Counted from the first letter of the stretch, positions 54,572 to 63,884 are shown. The stretch: DNA of 64,000 bases from Sphingopyxis sp. (GCA_030145715.1 JAIXHQ010000012.1:27463-91462), one strand, 5' to 3'. Made by a program: numbers and translations. Notes: generated from the letters alone by a model not told the origin.

Positions 54572-56839
54572 ATGATGGACAGTGGCAGCAAGGTGCAGTT
54601 TTCGGATCGCGAGGCCCTGCTTTACCACGAATATGGACGGCCCGGGAAAATCGAGATCGTCGCGTCCAAGCCGATGGCGACGCAGCGCGACCTCAGCCTT
54701 GCCTATTCGCCCGGTGTCGCGGTTCCGGTGAACGCGATCGCCGAGGATCCGGCCAAAGCCTATGATTACACGATCAAGGGCAATCTGGTCGCGGTGATTT
54801 CGAACGGCACGGCGATCCTGGGGCTGGGCAATTTGGGCGCGCTGGCGTCGAAACCCGTCATGGAAGGCAAGGCGGTGCTGTTCAAACGCTTTGCCGATGT
54901 CGATTCGATCGACCTTGAGGTCGATACCGAAGACCCGCAGCGTTTCATCGAAGCCGTCGAATTGCTGGCGCCAAGCTTTGGCGGCATCAACCTGGAGGAC
55001 ATCGCCGCCCCCAATTGCTTCATCATCGAAGCCGCGCTGAAAGAGCGCATGAATATTCCCGTGTTCCATGACGACCAGCATGGCACCGCGATCATCACCG
55101 CCGCGGGGCTGATCAACGCCTGTTACCTGACGGGCCGCGACCTGGCGACGGTAAAGGTCGTCGTCAACGGCGCCGGCGCCGCCGCGATCGCCTGTACCGC
55201 ACTGATCAAGGCGATGGGCGTGCGGCACGAAAATGTCATCATGTGCGATCGCAAGGGCACCATCTATCAGGGCCGCACCGAAAGCATGGACCAGTGGAAG
55301 TCGGCCCATGCGGTGCCGACCGAGGCCCGCGACCTGACCGAAGCCCTGGTCGGCGCCGACGTGTTCCTTGGCCTGTCTGCCGCGGGCGCGCTGAAGCCCG
55401 AAATGGTGAAGGACATGGCGCCCGCACCGATCATCTTTGCGATGGCGAATCCCGATCCCGAAATCTCGCCGCCCGACGCCCGCGCCGCGCGCCCCGACGC
55501 GATCATCGCGACCGGGCGGTCGGATTATCCGAACCAGGTCAACAATGTCCTCTGCTTTCCGTTCATCTTTCGCGGCGCGCTCGACGTTCATGCGACCGCG
55601 ATCAACGAAGAGATGAAGATCGCCGCCGCCTATGCGATCGCCGATCTGGCGCGCCAGCAGGTGCCCGAAGAGGTCGCCGCCGCCTATGGCGGGCGCGCAT
55701 CCAGCTTTGGCCCGGAATATATCATCCCGTCGCCCTTTGATCCGCGGTTGATGGAAATCGTCCCGGCGGCGGTGGCAAAGGCGGCGATGGAGACCGGCGT
55801 CGCGCAGCGGCCGATCGCCAATCTGGACGAATATCGCACCCGCCTGCGCGCCCGGCTCAACCCGACGACGTCGGTGCTGACGCTGGCCTATGAAGCGGCG
55901 CGCAACAATCCAAAGCGCGTCGTCTTTGCCGAGGGCGAAGAGGAAGTCGTGCTGCGCGCCGCGATCCAGTTCCGCGATGGCGGCTATGGCATTCCAGTGC
56001 TGGTCGGCCGCGAAGGGCTGCACGACAAATTGCGCGCGATGGGCGTCGCCGATGCCGAGAGTTTCGAGGTCCATAACAGCGTCAATTCGCCGCATGTGCC
56101 GCAGATGGTCGACATGCTGTACGAACGGCTGCAACGCCGCGGATATCTTCGCCGCGATGTCGAGCGCATGGTCAACCGCGACCGCAACATCTTTGGTTCG
56201 CTGCTGCTCAAAATGGGGCTTGGCGATGCGATGATCACGGGCACGACGCGCACCTATTCGCAATCGATGCGCGAAATCCGGCGCGTGATCGACCATGCCG
56301 AGGGCAAGACGCCCTTTGGCATCCATGTCCTGGTCGATCAGCATCACACGATCTTCATGGCCGACACGACCGTCAACGAACGGCCGACGGCCGAAATGCT
56401 GGCCGACATCGCCGAACGCACCGCGCAGGTCGCGCGGCGCATGGGGCATGAACCGCGCGTGGCGTTCCTGTCCTATTCGACCTTTGGCAATCCCGAGGGA
56501 AGCTGGCTCGAAAGCATCCGCGAGGCGGTCGGCATCCTCGACCGGCGCAAACCGGCCTTTGAATATGAAGGCGAAATGGCGCCCGACGTCGCGCTGAACG
56601 CAAAGGTGATGAAAAACTATCCCTTCTGCCGCCTGTCAGGCCCGGCGAACGTGCTGATCATGCCCGGTCTGCAATCGGCCAATCTGTCGGCGAAACTGCT
56701 GCGCGAACTGGGCGGCGGCGCGGTGATCGGCCCGATGCTGGTCGGCATGGAAAATCCGGTGCAGGTCGCGACGATGGCGTCGACCGCTTCGGATCTGGTC
56801 ACGCTGGCGGTGCTCGCCGCGGGCGGCATCGCCCAATAG
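54572..56839 (+). CDS. maeB: NADP-dependent malic enzyme (MaeB type)
   Basis: A 755-residue protein fusing a malic enzyme (residues about 15-430) to a phosphotransacetylase-like C-terminal domain (about 435-755). [49 protein letters not shown] and [10 protein letters not shown] (NADP site) mark the first; [12 protein letters not shown] and [16 protein letters not shown] the second. It decarboxylates malate to pyruvate with NADPH; the PTA-like domain is usually regulatory (acetyl-CoA sensing). Tandem ATG codons at 54572 and 54575 follow GAGAGGA. Confidence 0.94.
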   Translation: MMDSGSKVQFSDREALLYHEYGRPGKIEIVASKPMATQRDLSLAYSPGVAVPVNAIAEDPAKAYDYTIKGNLVAVISNGTAILGLGNLGALASKPVMEGKAVLFKRFADVDSIDLEVDTEDPQRFIEAVELLAPSFGGINLEDIAAPNCFIIEAALKERMNIPVFHDDQHGTAIITAAGLINACYLTGRDLATVKVVVNGAGAAAIACTALIKAMGVRHENVIMCDRKGTIYQGRTESMDQWKSAHAVPTEARDLTEALVGADVFLGLSAAGALKPEMVKDMAPAPIIFAMANPDPEISPPDARAARPDAIIATGRSDYPNQVNNVLCFPFIFRGALDVHATAINEEMKIAAAYAIADLARQQVPEEVAAAYGGRASSFGPEYIIPSPFDPRLMEIVPAAVAKAAMETGVAQRPIANLDEYRTRLRARLNPTTSVLTLAYEAARNNPKRVVFAEGEEEVVLRAAIQFRDGGYGIPVLVGREGLHDKLRAMGVADAESFEVHNSVNSPHVPQMVDMLYERLQRRGYLRRDVERMVNRDRNIFGSLLLKMGLGDAMITGTTRTYSQSMREIRRVIDHAEGKTPFGIHVLVDQHHTIFMADTTVNERPTAEMLADIAERTAQVARRMGHEPRVAFLSYSTFGNPEGSWLESIREAVGILDRRKPAFEYEGEMAPDVALNAKVMKNYPFCRLSGPANVLIMPGLQSANLSAKLLRELGGGAVIGPMLVGMENPVQVATMASTASDLVTLAVLAAGGIAQ

Positions 56840-56860
56840 GATAAGGCCCATAAAGGAAAA

Positions 56861-56888
56861 GCGGCGGTGCCATGGCGCCGCCGCTTTC
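56861..56888 (+). terminator. Terminator after maeB, possibly bidirectional
   Basis: GCGGCGGTGCC-at-GGCGCCGCCGC, a stem of 11 bp with one mismatch, preceded by AAAA and followed by TTT, 21 bases past the maeB stop. Confidence 0.8.
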
Positions 56889-56914
56889 TGCTTCGCGAAA
56901 AGCCGAGAAGCCAA

Positions 56915-57012
56915 GGTGTTTCCGAGTGAAATGGAGCATTTCGCGGCTCCGAAATCACGAAAAACAGGAATCCAGAGCGCCGGTTTTGTTTCCGTCAAAA
57001 CCGAACCCACTC
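56915..57012 (-). repeat. Dispersed two-hairpin intergenic element, reversed copy
   Basis: The reverse complement aligns along its whole length with 36741-36839: it opens GAGTGGGTTCGGTTTTGAC, has the complementary CAAAACCGG, then CGTGATTTCGGAGCCGCG and AAATGCTCCATTTCACTC. It lies between convergent maeB and bamE, and one end meets the bamE stop codon. Confidence 0.85.
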
Positions 57013-57497
57013 TAGCGGGGCGGCGGGGCCCCAGCGCCGGGCGCGCCGACCGAACCGATATTTCCGAAAATATCCTCGAAAAAGCTGCGGCTGCGGCCAA
57101 GGGTCGGGGTCTTGTCGCCTTCGGGGCTGATCTTGCTGACCAGTTCCAGCCCCGTGCGGTCGACCGCGGCGACATTGCCCGCGGGGTCGAAGCGGACACG
57201 CAGCACCTGCTGCGACACCGGACGCGGTTTGGCAAAGGCCAATTGCCGCGTTTCGCGCGACACATAATAATATTCATTCTCGCTGAACTGGCCGACGAAG
57301 GTCGGGCGTCCCAGCGTCTTTTCCACCGATTCGCGATTGTCGACGCCGGGCGTGATCGCTTCGGTCAACGTCGGATCGACGATATAGCCCTGTCGGCCCT
57401 TGAGCTGTGCGCAGCCGCTGGTGACGAGCGCGACGGCGATGCCCAGCACGACAAGGCGAGCACGCGGCGCGGAAAGCGAAAGGATCGAATGCGGCAT
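57012..57497 (-). CDS. bamE: Outer membrane assembly lipoprotein BamE
   Basis: A 161-residue SmpA/OmlA-family lipoprotein of the BAM complex that inserts outer-membrane barrels. Signal peptide with lipobox-like TSGC places the lipidated Cys at residue 29. The conserved fold has GYIVDPTLTEAITPGVDNRESV at the N-terminal half and LGRPTFVGQFSENEYYYVSRE, then LRVRFDPAGNV. A Gly/Pro-rich C-terminal tail of about 20 residues ends the protein right at the repeat element. ATG at 57497 was chosen over a TTG one codon earlier. Confidence 0.9.
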   Translation of the reverse strand: MPHSILSLSAPRARLVVLGIAVALVTSGCAQLKGRQGYIVDPTLTEAITPGVDNRESVEKTLGRPTFVGQFSENEYYYVSRETRQLAFAKPRPVSQQVLRVRFDPAGNVAAVDRTGLELVSKISPEGDKTPTLGRSRSFFEDIFGNIGSVGAPGAGAPPPR

Positions 57498-57668
57498 CAA
57501 TTATCTCCGTTGCGCCTGTCCGCCGCTGATGCGGACGGTCGGCGCTAGCTCTCGCGCCTCTTAACCGCAAGCGGACGGCCCGCACAAGCCGCTTGTGCCG
57601 CAGCAAAGCCTGCCCGAAGTCGGTCAGCGGCTCTTTTCCGAAGACGTGAATGCGCCTAAGCAGCAAGG

Positions 57669-58199
57669 ATGTTCTCAATCAGCAAATTGTTCAAATCCGA
57701 ACCCGATCCGCGCGAGGCGCGCCGTCCGCTCTGGAATGCCGTCGTTGACGCCGCCCGCGCCCCGCACTGGTATGCGCGCGGCACCGTTCCCGATACGCTG
57801 GACGGCCGGTTCGATATGATAAGCCTGGTCATGGCGCTGGTGCTGCACCGGATCGACGAAGACCCGGGCCAGGGAATCGCCGGGGTCCAGCTCACCGAAT
57901 TGTTCGTGAACGACATGGACGGCCAGATGCGCCAGATCGGTTTCGGCGACATGGTCGTCGGCAAACAGGTCGGCCGGATGATGAGCGCGCTTGGCGGGCG
58001 GCTCGGCGCCTATCGCGCCGCCGACGGATCGGACGAATTGCGCGGCGCACTGGTCCGCAACCTGTGGCGCGGCCATGAACCGTCCGAAGCGGGACTGGCG
58101 CATGTCATGGCCCAAGTCGCGGCGCTGCGCGCGGCGCTGGGCGAGATACCGGTCTCCGAACTGATCGTCGCCGACTGGCTGCCGGGAGAGGCGGATTGA
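57669..58199 (+). CDS. Ubiquinol-cytochrome c chaperone (CBP3-like)
   Basis: A 176-residue protein of the ubiquinol-cytochrome c chaperone family, related to mitochondrial CBP3/UQCC1, which helps cytochrome b of complex III mature. Typical residues are WYARGTVPDTLDGRFDMISLVMALVLHRI (in parts), LTELFVNDMDGQMRQIGFGDMVVGKQVGRMM and LWRGH. It is cytoplasmic. The following DUF177 gene starts inside its stop codon region, so the two are co-translated. Confidence 0.9.
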   Translation: MFSISKLFKSEPDPREARRPLWNAVVDAARAPHWYARGTVPDTLDGRFDMISLVMALVLHRIDEDPGQGIAGVQLTELFVNDMDGQMRQIGFGDMVVGKQVGRMMSALGGRLGAYRAADGSDELRGALVRNLWRGHEPSEAGLAHVMAQVAALRAALGEIPVSELIVADWLPGEAD

Positions 58200-58726
58200 G
58201 CGCAGCGGCGGAATTTTCGCTGATCGTGACGCTGGCCGATGCGGCGCAGGGACGCGATATTTTGGTCGAAGCCGACGCAGAGACGCGCGCGGGCATCGCG
58301 TCGCGGCTGGGGCTGGTCGCGCTCGACCATTTCGCCCTGATCGCCGCCGTTCGCGCGATCGCGGGCGGCATCGGGGCCAAGGGCGAGGTAAAGGCAAAGC
58401 TGGTTCAGGCGTGCGCCGCGACCGACCTGCCCGTCCCCGCGACGATCACCGAGCCCTTTGACCTGCGTTTCCTGCGCGATGTCGACGCGCCGGTCAGCGA
58501 GGATGAGGAAATCGAGATCAGCAGCGACGATTGCGACATGCTGCCGCTTGACGGCGACCGCATCGACCTGGGCGACGCGGCGGTCCAGACGCTTTCGCTG
58601 GCGCTTGCCCCCTTCCCCCGTCATCCCGACGCCGACCGGATCCTGTCCGACAAGGGTGTGTTGAGCGAGGAAGAGGCCGGGCCATTCGCCGCGCTGGCCA
58701 AGCTGCGCGGCAAGCCGGGGGTTTAG
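58196..58726 (+). CDS. DUF177 (YceD) family protein
   Basis: A 176-residue acidic protein of the YceD/DUF177 family. The start is TTG at 58196, overlapping the chaperone stop (TTGA). Family features are the N-terminal FSLIVTLADA strand and the central DDCDMLPLDGDRIDLGDAAVQTLSLALAPFPRHPD block. In many bacteria it precedes rpmF and is linked to 23S rRNA or L32 biology; rpmF is not here. The cysteine pair of zinc-binding members is reduced to one Cys in the DDCD position. It converges with the SRPBCC gene, sharing a TTAG stop overlap. Confidence 0.82.
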   Translation: MSAAAEFSLIVTLADAAQGRDILVEADAETRAGIASRLGLVALDHFALIAAVRAIAGGIGAKGEVKAKLVQACAATDLPVPATITEPFDLRFLRDVDAPVSEDEEIEISSDDCDMLPLDGDRIDLGDAAVQTLSLALAPFPRHPDADRILSDKGVLSEEEAGPFAALAKLRGKPGV

Positions 58727-59427
58727 CGGCGCTCGTCGGGCGCGGTTTCGGCGTTCTTGTCGACCAGGTCGGCGACGGCGGCGTCGAGCCCCGGTTCCGC
58801 CGGCGGTGACGATGCCTCGGCCTTTGACTTTTCCGCTGCTTCGGCGGCTTCCGCCGCAGCCTTTTCGTCACGGGTGGGCGGCAGCGCGCCGCCAAGCGCC
58901 TGGGCAAGGCCGCGCAGTTGATCGCCGATCACCTTGTCGACGGCCGGGGCGATTTCGCCGACCTTGAAACGCATATAGCCGCCGACGACATAGTCGAAGC
59001 GCAGCGCGCTGCCGGTCGGCGTCTCTTTGATCTGGATGGTCAGCGTCCCGGTCAGCGCCTCCCCCTGCAGCGGGCCAAAGGCGCCCGACAGCCGAAGCAT
59101 CTGATGGGGCCGGGCAAAGAGGATGCGGGCATGCTGGACGCTGCCCGGTGCGCCATCGGGACCCGGCAATTTTTCGCAGAAACAGCCGCCCGCCTGCGAA
59201 TCCAGCCAGAAATTCGCGGCATCGCCCGACCAGCTATGATCCTTTGACCACCAATTCTGCGGCATCCGCAGCATTTTCCAGACGTCGGCGGGCGTCGCGG
59301 CGACTTGCGCGGTATGCGCGACGGTGAAGCCGGTGTCGCCTTGATCGACCACCTTGGCCGACGCCGCAGATGCCAGAAATACCGCCCCCGCGACGATCGC
59401 GCCCAAGCCTATCCTGAAAATCATCAT
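58723..59427 (-). CDS. Exported SRPBCC (START-like) family protein
   Basis: A 234-residue protein. A signal peptide covers residues 1-24 (ending SAASA), followed by an SRPBCC/polyketide-cyclase-like lipid-binding fold: ATPADVWKMLRMPQNWWSKDHSWSG, then LTIQIKETPTGSALRFDYVVGGY. An Ala/Glu-rich tail of about 45 residues extends past the fold. Ligand and role are unknown. Tandem ATG (59427, 59424). Its stop overlaps that of DUF177. Confidence 0.8.
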   Translation of the reverse strand: MMIFRIGLGAIVAGAVFLASAASAKVVDQGDTGFTVAHTAQVAATPADVWKMLRMPQNWWSKDHSWSGDAANFWLDSQAGGCFCEKLPGPDGAPGSVQHARILFARPHQMLRLSGAFGPLQGEALTGTLTIQIKETPTGSALRFDYVVGGYMRFKVGEIAPAVDKVIGDQLRGLAQALGGALPPTRDEKAAAEAAEAAEKSKAEASSPPAEPGLDAAVADLVDKNAETAPDERR

Positions 59428-59485
59428 CAGCCATTCCCCCTGCCGCCTCAATAACCGGCGCCGCACGGACTGGCTAGAGGACCGG

Positions 59486-60145
59486 TCAGTCGGCCGTCCC
59501 GAGGATGGTTTCGATGGCATCATTGACCTGATCGATCGGGGCCATGCCGTCGACCCGCGAAACAATGCCGCGCGCTTCATAGATGGGCAGGATCGGCGCG
59601 GTCTTGGCCCGATATTCGGCCATGCGCGTCCGCACCGTTTCCTCATTGTCGTCGGGGCGGCGCTTGAATTCCTGGCTGCCGCAGACGTCGCAGGTCTTTT
59701 CGACCTTGGGCAGCTTGTAGCGATCATGATAGCCCGCGCCGCATTTGGCGCAGCTAAAACGGCCGGTGATGCGATCGACCAGCGCGTCTTCCTGAACCTG
59801 AAGCTCGATCACATGGTTCAGCTTGCGGCCGCGTTCGCCCAGAATCGTGTCGAGCGAGTTCGCCTGTGCCGCGGTGCGCGGATAGCCGTCGAAAATCACC
59901 GAAACATCGGCGCCAAGCTGGTCAAGCCGCTCGCCGATCAGGCCCGATACGATGTCGTCCGACACCAGTTCGCCCGCATCCATCACGGCCTTTGCCTGAA
60001 GACCGATCGGCGTCGCCGCCTTGACCGCGGCGCGCAGCATGTCCCCGGTGGACAGTTGAACCATGCCATGTTCGTCTTCCAGGCGAACGGCCTGCGTTCC
60101 CTTGCCCGCACCCGGCGGACCCAGCAAAATGATGTTCAGCGTCAT
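59486..60145 (-). CDS. adk: Adenylate kinase with zinc-binding lid
   Basis: A 219-residue enzyme equilibrating ATP, AMP and ADP. P-loop GPPGAGKGT is at residues 9-17; the AMP site has LSTGDMLRA and IFDGYPRTAAQ. The LID carries two CxxC pairs (CAKC and CDVC about 20 residues apart), a zinc site absent from E. coli Adk. It follows secY with 61 bases between, the classical place of adk in the spc operon. Confidence 0.96.
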   Translation of the reverse strand: MTLNIILLGPPGAGKGTQAVRLEDEHGMVQLSTGDMLRAAVKAATPIGLQAKAVMDAGELVSDDIVSGLIGERLDQLGADVSVIFDGYPRTAAQANSLDTILGERGRKLNHVIELQVQEDALVDRITGRFSCAKCGAGYHDRYKLPKVEKTCDVCGSQEFKRRPDDNEETVRTRMAEYRAKTAPILPIYEARGIVSRVDGMAPIDQVNDAIETILGTAD

Positions 60146-60206
60146 GGAGGCCCCTGTTCCTGCCCTTTGCCCTTACCCTGTGGCGCGGATCGACGTAGCG
60201 GGCGCT

Positions 60207-61580
60207 TTAGCGCCGCGCAACGCCCCCCTTTAATTTCGCCTTCTTGATCAGGTCGCCATATTGATGTGCGAGCATGTGGCTTTGAATCTGGCTGATCGTG
60301 TCGATCGTCACGTTCACGATAATCAACAGGCTGGTCCCGCCAAGCTGGAACGGCAATCCCGATCCGGCGATGAAATATTCGGGGACCAGACAGATGACCG
60401 CCAGATAGGCCGCACCGATCACGGTGATGCGCGTCAGCACATAGTCGAGATAGGTGGCGGTATTCTTGCCCGGACGGATGCCGGGGATAAAGCCGTTCTG
60501 GCGCTTCAGATTGTCGGCGGTCTCTTCGGGATTGAAGACGACGGCGACGTAGAAGAAGCAGAAGAAGATGATCCCGGCGGCATAGAGCGCCATGTAAAGC
60601 GGCTGCCCGTGCGCGAGATACTGGTTGAGCGTGATGAGGAAATCGCTGGTCGCGGTATCGCCCTGAACATTATTGCCCATCATCTGCGTCACCGTCAGCG
60701 GCATCAGCAGCAGCGACGAGGCAAAGATCGGCGGAATCACGCCCGCGGTATTGACCTTGAGCGGCAGATGGCTGCGGTCGGCCTGCATCACGCCGCGCTG
60801 TGTCGCGCGCTTCGGATATTGGACGAGGACGCGGCGCTGGGCGCGTTCCATGAAACTGATGAAGGCGATGATCACGATCGCGCCGCCCACCACGGCGATG
60901 ATCGTGCCGCCGCCCATCGATCCTTCGCGAACCTGGGTGAACATCTGCGCAAAGCTGCGCGGCAACTGGGCCAGAATGCCCGCCATGATGATGAGCGAAA
61001 CGCCGTTGCCGATGCCCCGGCTGGTGATCTGTTCGCCCAGCCACATCAGGAACAGGGTGCCGCCGACGATGCTGATGACCGCGCCGACGCGGAACATCAT
61101 GCCCGGATCGACGACCGCGGCGATCCCCTGGGTCGCGCCCAGCGTTTCCAGGCCGACGGCGATGAAATAGCCCTGGATCGCGGTCAGCGCGACGGTGCCG
61201 TAGCGGGTATATTGATTGAGCTTTTTGCGCCCGCTTTCACCCTCTTTCTTGAGCGCGGCGAGGCTGGGAGCCAGCGCGGCGGCAAGCTGCACCACGATCG
61301 ACGCCGTGATATAGGGCATGACGCCGAGCGCGATGATGCTCATGCGTTCAAGGCTGCCGCCCGAAAAGGTGTTGAAGATGTCGAGCACGCCGCCCGATGC
61401 GGCCTGGCTGTAAAGCGACGCCAGCGCGACGGGATCGACCCCCGGCAGCGGCACGAACGACAGAAAGCGGAAAACGATCAGCGCCCCGATGGTGAACCAG
61501 ATGCGGTTCTTGAGTTCGGTCGCCTGGCCGAATTTCGAAAAATTCAGGTTGGAAGAAAGCTGGTCGGCGCGAGAGGCCAT
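60207..61580 (-). CDS. secY: Protein translocase subunit SecY
   Basis: A 457-residue channel subunit with ten transmembrane helices, carrying out export and insertion of proteins with SecE/SecG and SecA. Recognised by LKNRIWFTIGALIVFRFLSFVPLPGVD at helix 1, ITASIVVQL, GIGNGVSLIIMAGI, and PGKNTATYLDYVLTRIT plus GGTSLLIIVNVTIDT in the last helices. Separated from rplO by 272 bases holding a hairpin and a repeat, which is unusual for this operon. Confidence 0.96.
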   Translation of the reverse strand: MASRADQLSSNLNFSKFGQATELKNRIWFTIGALIVFRFLSFVPLPGVDPVALASLYSQAASGGVLDIFNTFSGGSLERMSIIALGVMPYITASIVVQLAAALAPSLAALKKEGESGRKKLNQYTRYGTVALTAIQGYFIAVGLETLGATQGIAAVVDPGMMFRVGAVISIVGGTLFLMWLGEQITSRGIGNGVSLIIMAGILAQLPRSFAQMFTQVREGSMGGGTIIAVVGGAIVIIAFISFMERAQRRVLVQYPKRATQRGVMQADRSHLPLKVNTAGVIPPIFASSLLLMPLTVTQMMGNNVQGDTATSDFLITLNQYLAHGQPLYMALYAAGIIFFCFFYVAVVFNPEETADNLKRQNGFIPGIRPGKNTATYLDYVLTRITVIGAAYLAVICLVPEYFIAGSGLPFQLGGTSLLIIVNVTIDTISQIQSHMLAHQYGDLIKKAKLKGGVARR

Positions 61581-61709
61581 GATGATTTTTCCTCGAGTGG
61601 CGGACCGCGCCCCCGCGACCCGGCGCCTATGTGCGTTCGTCCGTCGCGAAGCGCAAGGGCAAAGGCCCGTTTACAGACGCGGCCTGTCGATAACAGGCAT
61701 CCATTCTGT

Positions 61710-61790
61710 CCATTGTATCGCGCGAAGTCGAGGGGGTCCCCGATCCTGCGCTGTCCCGAAAAATGTCTCGACGTCGCGCGACACGAACGG
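61710..61790 (+). repeat. 82-bp palindromic repeat, copy 2
   Basis: 81 bp with arms starting CCATTGTATCGCGCGAAG and ending GTCGCGCGACACGAACGG. Same architecture, orientation and right end as the copy at 15874-15955. Located between secY and rplO. Confidence 0.8.
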
Positions 61791-61811
61791 GGAATAGGGG
61801 TTCGTCAAAGG

Positions 61812-61845
61812 ACGAAGGGCGGCCCCTGTTCGGAGCCGCCCCGCG
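61812..61845 (-). terminator. Hairpin after rplO, possible terminator
   Basis: GGGCGGC / GCCGCCC stem with an 11-base loop that can pair further, just past the rplO stop. No good T run follows, so it may be an attenuator or mRNA stabiliser rather than a full terminator. Confidence 0.45.
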
Positions 61846-61852
61846 TAAATTG

Positions 61853-62377
61853 TTACTCGCCCCGCGCCTTGGCGCGGCGCTGGGCCTTTTTGCCTTCGGG
61901 GGCGGCTTCCTTGACTTCGGGAAGTTCGACCTTGCCGCCAGCCTTTTCGACCGCCTCGATCGCGCCCTTCGACGCGCCGGCAACGGCAAAGTTCAGCTTG
62001 GCGGTCAGTTCACCCTTGGCGAGGAGGCGGACGCCGTCCTTGCCGCCACGGGCCACGCCAGCGGCCTTGAGCGCCGCATGATCGACAACCGCCTTGGCAT
62101 CGAGCTTTTTCTCGTCGACGAGCTTCTGGACCAGGCCCAGATTCACGATCGCGAAATCCTTCGCAAAGATGTTGTTGAAGCCGCGCTTCGGGATGCGCAT
62201 GTGGAGCGGCATCTGACCGCCTTCGAAGCCGTTGATCGCGACGCCGCTGCGGGCCTTTTGACCCTTTTGGCCGCGACCGGCGGTCTTGCCCTTGCCCGAG
62301 CCGATGCCGCGTCCGACGCGCATCCGGCCCTTGCGGGCGCCATCATTGTCACGAAGTTCGTTAAGTTTGATCGTCAT
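61853..62377 (-). CDS. rplO: 50S ribosomal protein L15
   Basis: A 174-residue L15 ([43 protein letters not shown] core, in parts) with [17 protein letters not shown]. It is longer than E. coli L15 (144) by a basic C-terminal tail ([16 protein letters not shown]). It is in the spc operon, separated from rpmD by a DUF1737 gene. Confidence 0.95.
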   Translation of the reverse strand: MTIKLNELRDNDGARKGRMRVGRGIGSGKGKTAGRGQKGQKARSGVAINGFEGGQMPLHMRIPKRGFNNIFAKDFAIVNLGLVQKLVDEKKLDAKAVVDHAALKAAGVARGGKDGVRLLAKGELTAKLNFAVAGASKGAIEAVEKAGGKVELPEVKEAAPEGKKAQRRAKARGE

Positions 62378-62422
62378 GGTTGCACTCGCTTTCGCTGTGT
62401 TCGCGCTATGGACCGAAAAACC

Positions 62423-62629
62423 TCAGTCCGGTTCGATTTCACTCGATGGTTGAAAGCCGGGATAAGCCCCGGTCTTTTCCATCACGATGGCCTGGGCGAC
62501 ATAGCCGCGGCCATCGACATTGGTGATCGAGGGGCTGCCGTGAAGCTGCCATCCCCGGTTGAGCAGTCCTTCGACCCGCGCGCAAAAGGCGGTGTCGTCG
62601 GGACCGGTCAACAGGCGATAGAGCTTCAT
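62423..62629 (-). CDS. DUF1737 protein inside the spc operon
   Basis: A 68-residue protein matching DUF1737 (YRLLTGPDDTAFCARVEGLLNRGWQLHGSPSIT, a small alpha/beta fold, in parts). Function unknown; family members look like small soluble domains. It lies between rpmD (7 bases upstream) and rplO (45 bases downstream), where no gene occurs in the standard operon. Confidence 0.85.
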   Translation of the reverse strand: MKLYRLLTGPDDTAFCARVEGLLNRGWQLHGSPSITNVDGRGYVAQAIVMEKTGAYPGFQPSSEIEPD

Positions 62630-62636
62630 CGCCGGC

Positions 62637-62822
62637 TTAACCCTCGACGACTTCCACCATGTGCGGAAGCTTGCGGATCATCCCGCGCACTTCCGGGGAG
62701 TCGACCAGTTCGACCTCGCGGTGCATCTTGCCCAGGCCAAGGCCGGTCAGGATGGCGCGCTGGCTCTTGGGACGACGGATCGGCGAACCGATCTGGCGGA
62801 TCTTGATCTTCTTGTCGGCCAT
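62637..62822 (-). CDS. rpmD: 50S ribosomal protein L30
   Basis: A 61-residue L30 ([37 protein letters not shown]). Complete and at the usual place after rpsE, 4 bases apart. Confidence 0.95.
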   Translation of the reverse strand: MADKKIKIRQIGSPIRRPKSQRAILTGLGLGKMHREVELVDSPEVRGMIRKLPHMVEVVEG

Positions 62823-62826
62823 TGTC

Positions 62827-63525
62827 TTACTCCGTCACCGCCGCGGCTTCGGCCTCGGCTGCGCGGTCGGACGAACCGCCACGCTTGATAAGGTCCGACA
62901 CCTTCTTGCCGCGACGCTGCGCGACCGACTTGGGGCTGGTCTGTTCACCGAGCGCCTCAAAGGTCGCGCGGATCATGTTATAGGGGTTCGAGGTGCCGAC
63001 CGATTTGGTCACCACATCGGCCACGCCCAGCGATTCGAACACGGCGCGCATCGGACCACCGGCGATGATGCCCGTACCGGCGGGTGCCGAACGCAGCGTC
63101 ACGTTGCCCGCGCCGAACACACCGCGACCATCATGGTGCAGCGTGCGACCATCGCGCAGCGGAACGCGGATCATCGCCTTCTTTGCGGCAGCGGTTGCCT
63201 TTGAAATGGCTTCCGGCACTTCGCGCGCCTTGCCGTGACCGAAACCGGCGCGGCCCTTGCCATCACCGACGACGACGAGCGCGGCGAAACCAAAGCGTTT
63301 ACCGCCCTTCACCGTTTTCGACACGCGGTTGATGTGAACCAGCTTTTCGATCAGCTCTTCACCACCTTCTTCGTCGCGCGGGCGACGGTCGTCACGGCGG
63401 CCACGGCCACCTTCACGACCACCACGTCCACCGTCACGGCCACCGCCACGACCGCGGCGCGGAGCCTGGCCATCGGTGGGGGCGCCTTCGGGTGCGCCTT
63501 CGACGTTCTGTACTTCGTCTGCCAT
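62827..63525 (-). CDS. rpsE: 30S ribosomal protein S5 with RG-rich N-terminus
   Basis: A 232-residue S5. The conserved core starts at about residue 55 ([19 protein letters not shown]) with the double-stranded RNA-binding fold and [17 protein letters not shown], then [13 protein letters not shown]. Preceding it is a 54-residue extension rich in RGGR, GRGGGR and RGRRDDRR repeats, absent from E. coli S5 (167 residues). S5 sits at the mRNA entry channel and affects accuracy. The tail (about 20 residues, [11 protein letters not shown]) is also extended. Confidence 0.95.
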   Translation of the reverse strand: MADEVQNVEGAPEGAPTDGQAPRRGRGGGRDGGRGGREGGRGRRDDRRPRDEEGGEELIEKLVHINRVSKTVKGGKRFGFAALVVVGDGKGRAGFGHGKAREVPEAISKATAAAKKAMIRVPLRDGRTLHHDGRGVFGAGNVTLRSAPAGTGIIAGGPMRAVFESLGVADVVTKSVGTSNPYNMIRATFEALGEQTSPKSVAQRRGKKVSDLIKRGGSSDRAAEAEAAAVTE

Positions 63526-63527
63526 GA

Positions 63528-63881
63528 TTAGAACTCCAATCCGCCTTCGCGAGCCGCGTCGGCCAGCGCCTTGATGCGCCCGTGGAACAGGAAACCGCCG
63601 CGGTCGAACACGACCTGCGTCACGCCGGCCTTTTTGGCGGCGGCGGCAAGGCGCTTGCCGACATCGGCAGCGGCTGCCGTGGTCGCGCCGGTCTTGCCGC
63701 GAACATCCTTGTCCAGCGTCGAGGCCGAAGCGAGCGTCTGCCCGGCAGCGTCATCGATAAGCTGTGCATAGATGTGACGGCCCGAACGGTGCACCGACAG
63801 GCGGGCACGGCCAGCGGCGCGCTGACGGAGGGCGGTACGAACGCGCTGACGGCGCTTCTGAAAAGGGGTAAGATGTGCCAT
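63528..63881 (-). CDS. rplR: 50S ribosomal protein L18
   Basis: A 117-residue L18 ([34 protein letters not shown], in parts; [24 protein letters not shown]). It binds 5S rRNA. Located 2 bases before rpsE and 3 bases after rplF in the usual order. Confidence 0.96.
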   Translation of the reverse strand: MAHLTPFQKRRQRVRTALRQRAAGRARLSVHRSGRHIYAQLIDDAAGQTLASASTLDKDVRGKTGATTAAAADVGKRLAAAAKKAGVTQVVFDRGGFLFHGRIKALADAAREGGLEF

Positions 63882-63884
63882 GGC

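Noticed and set aside
54239..56449. 736-codon minus-strand frame opposite maeB
   Set aside because: Antisense to MaeB; charged low-complexity, no conserved motifs.
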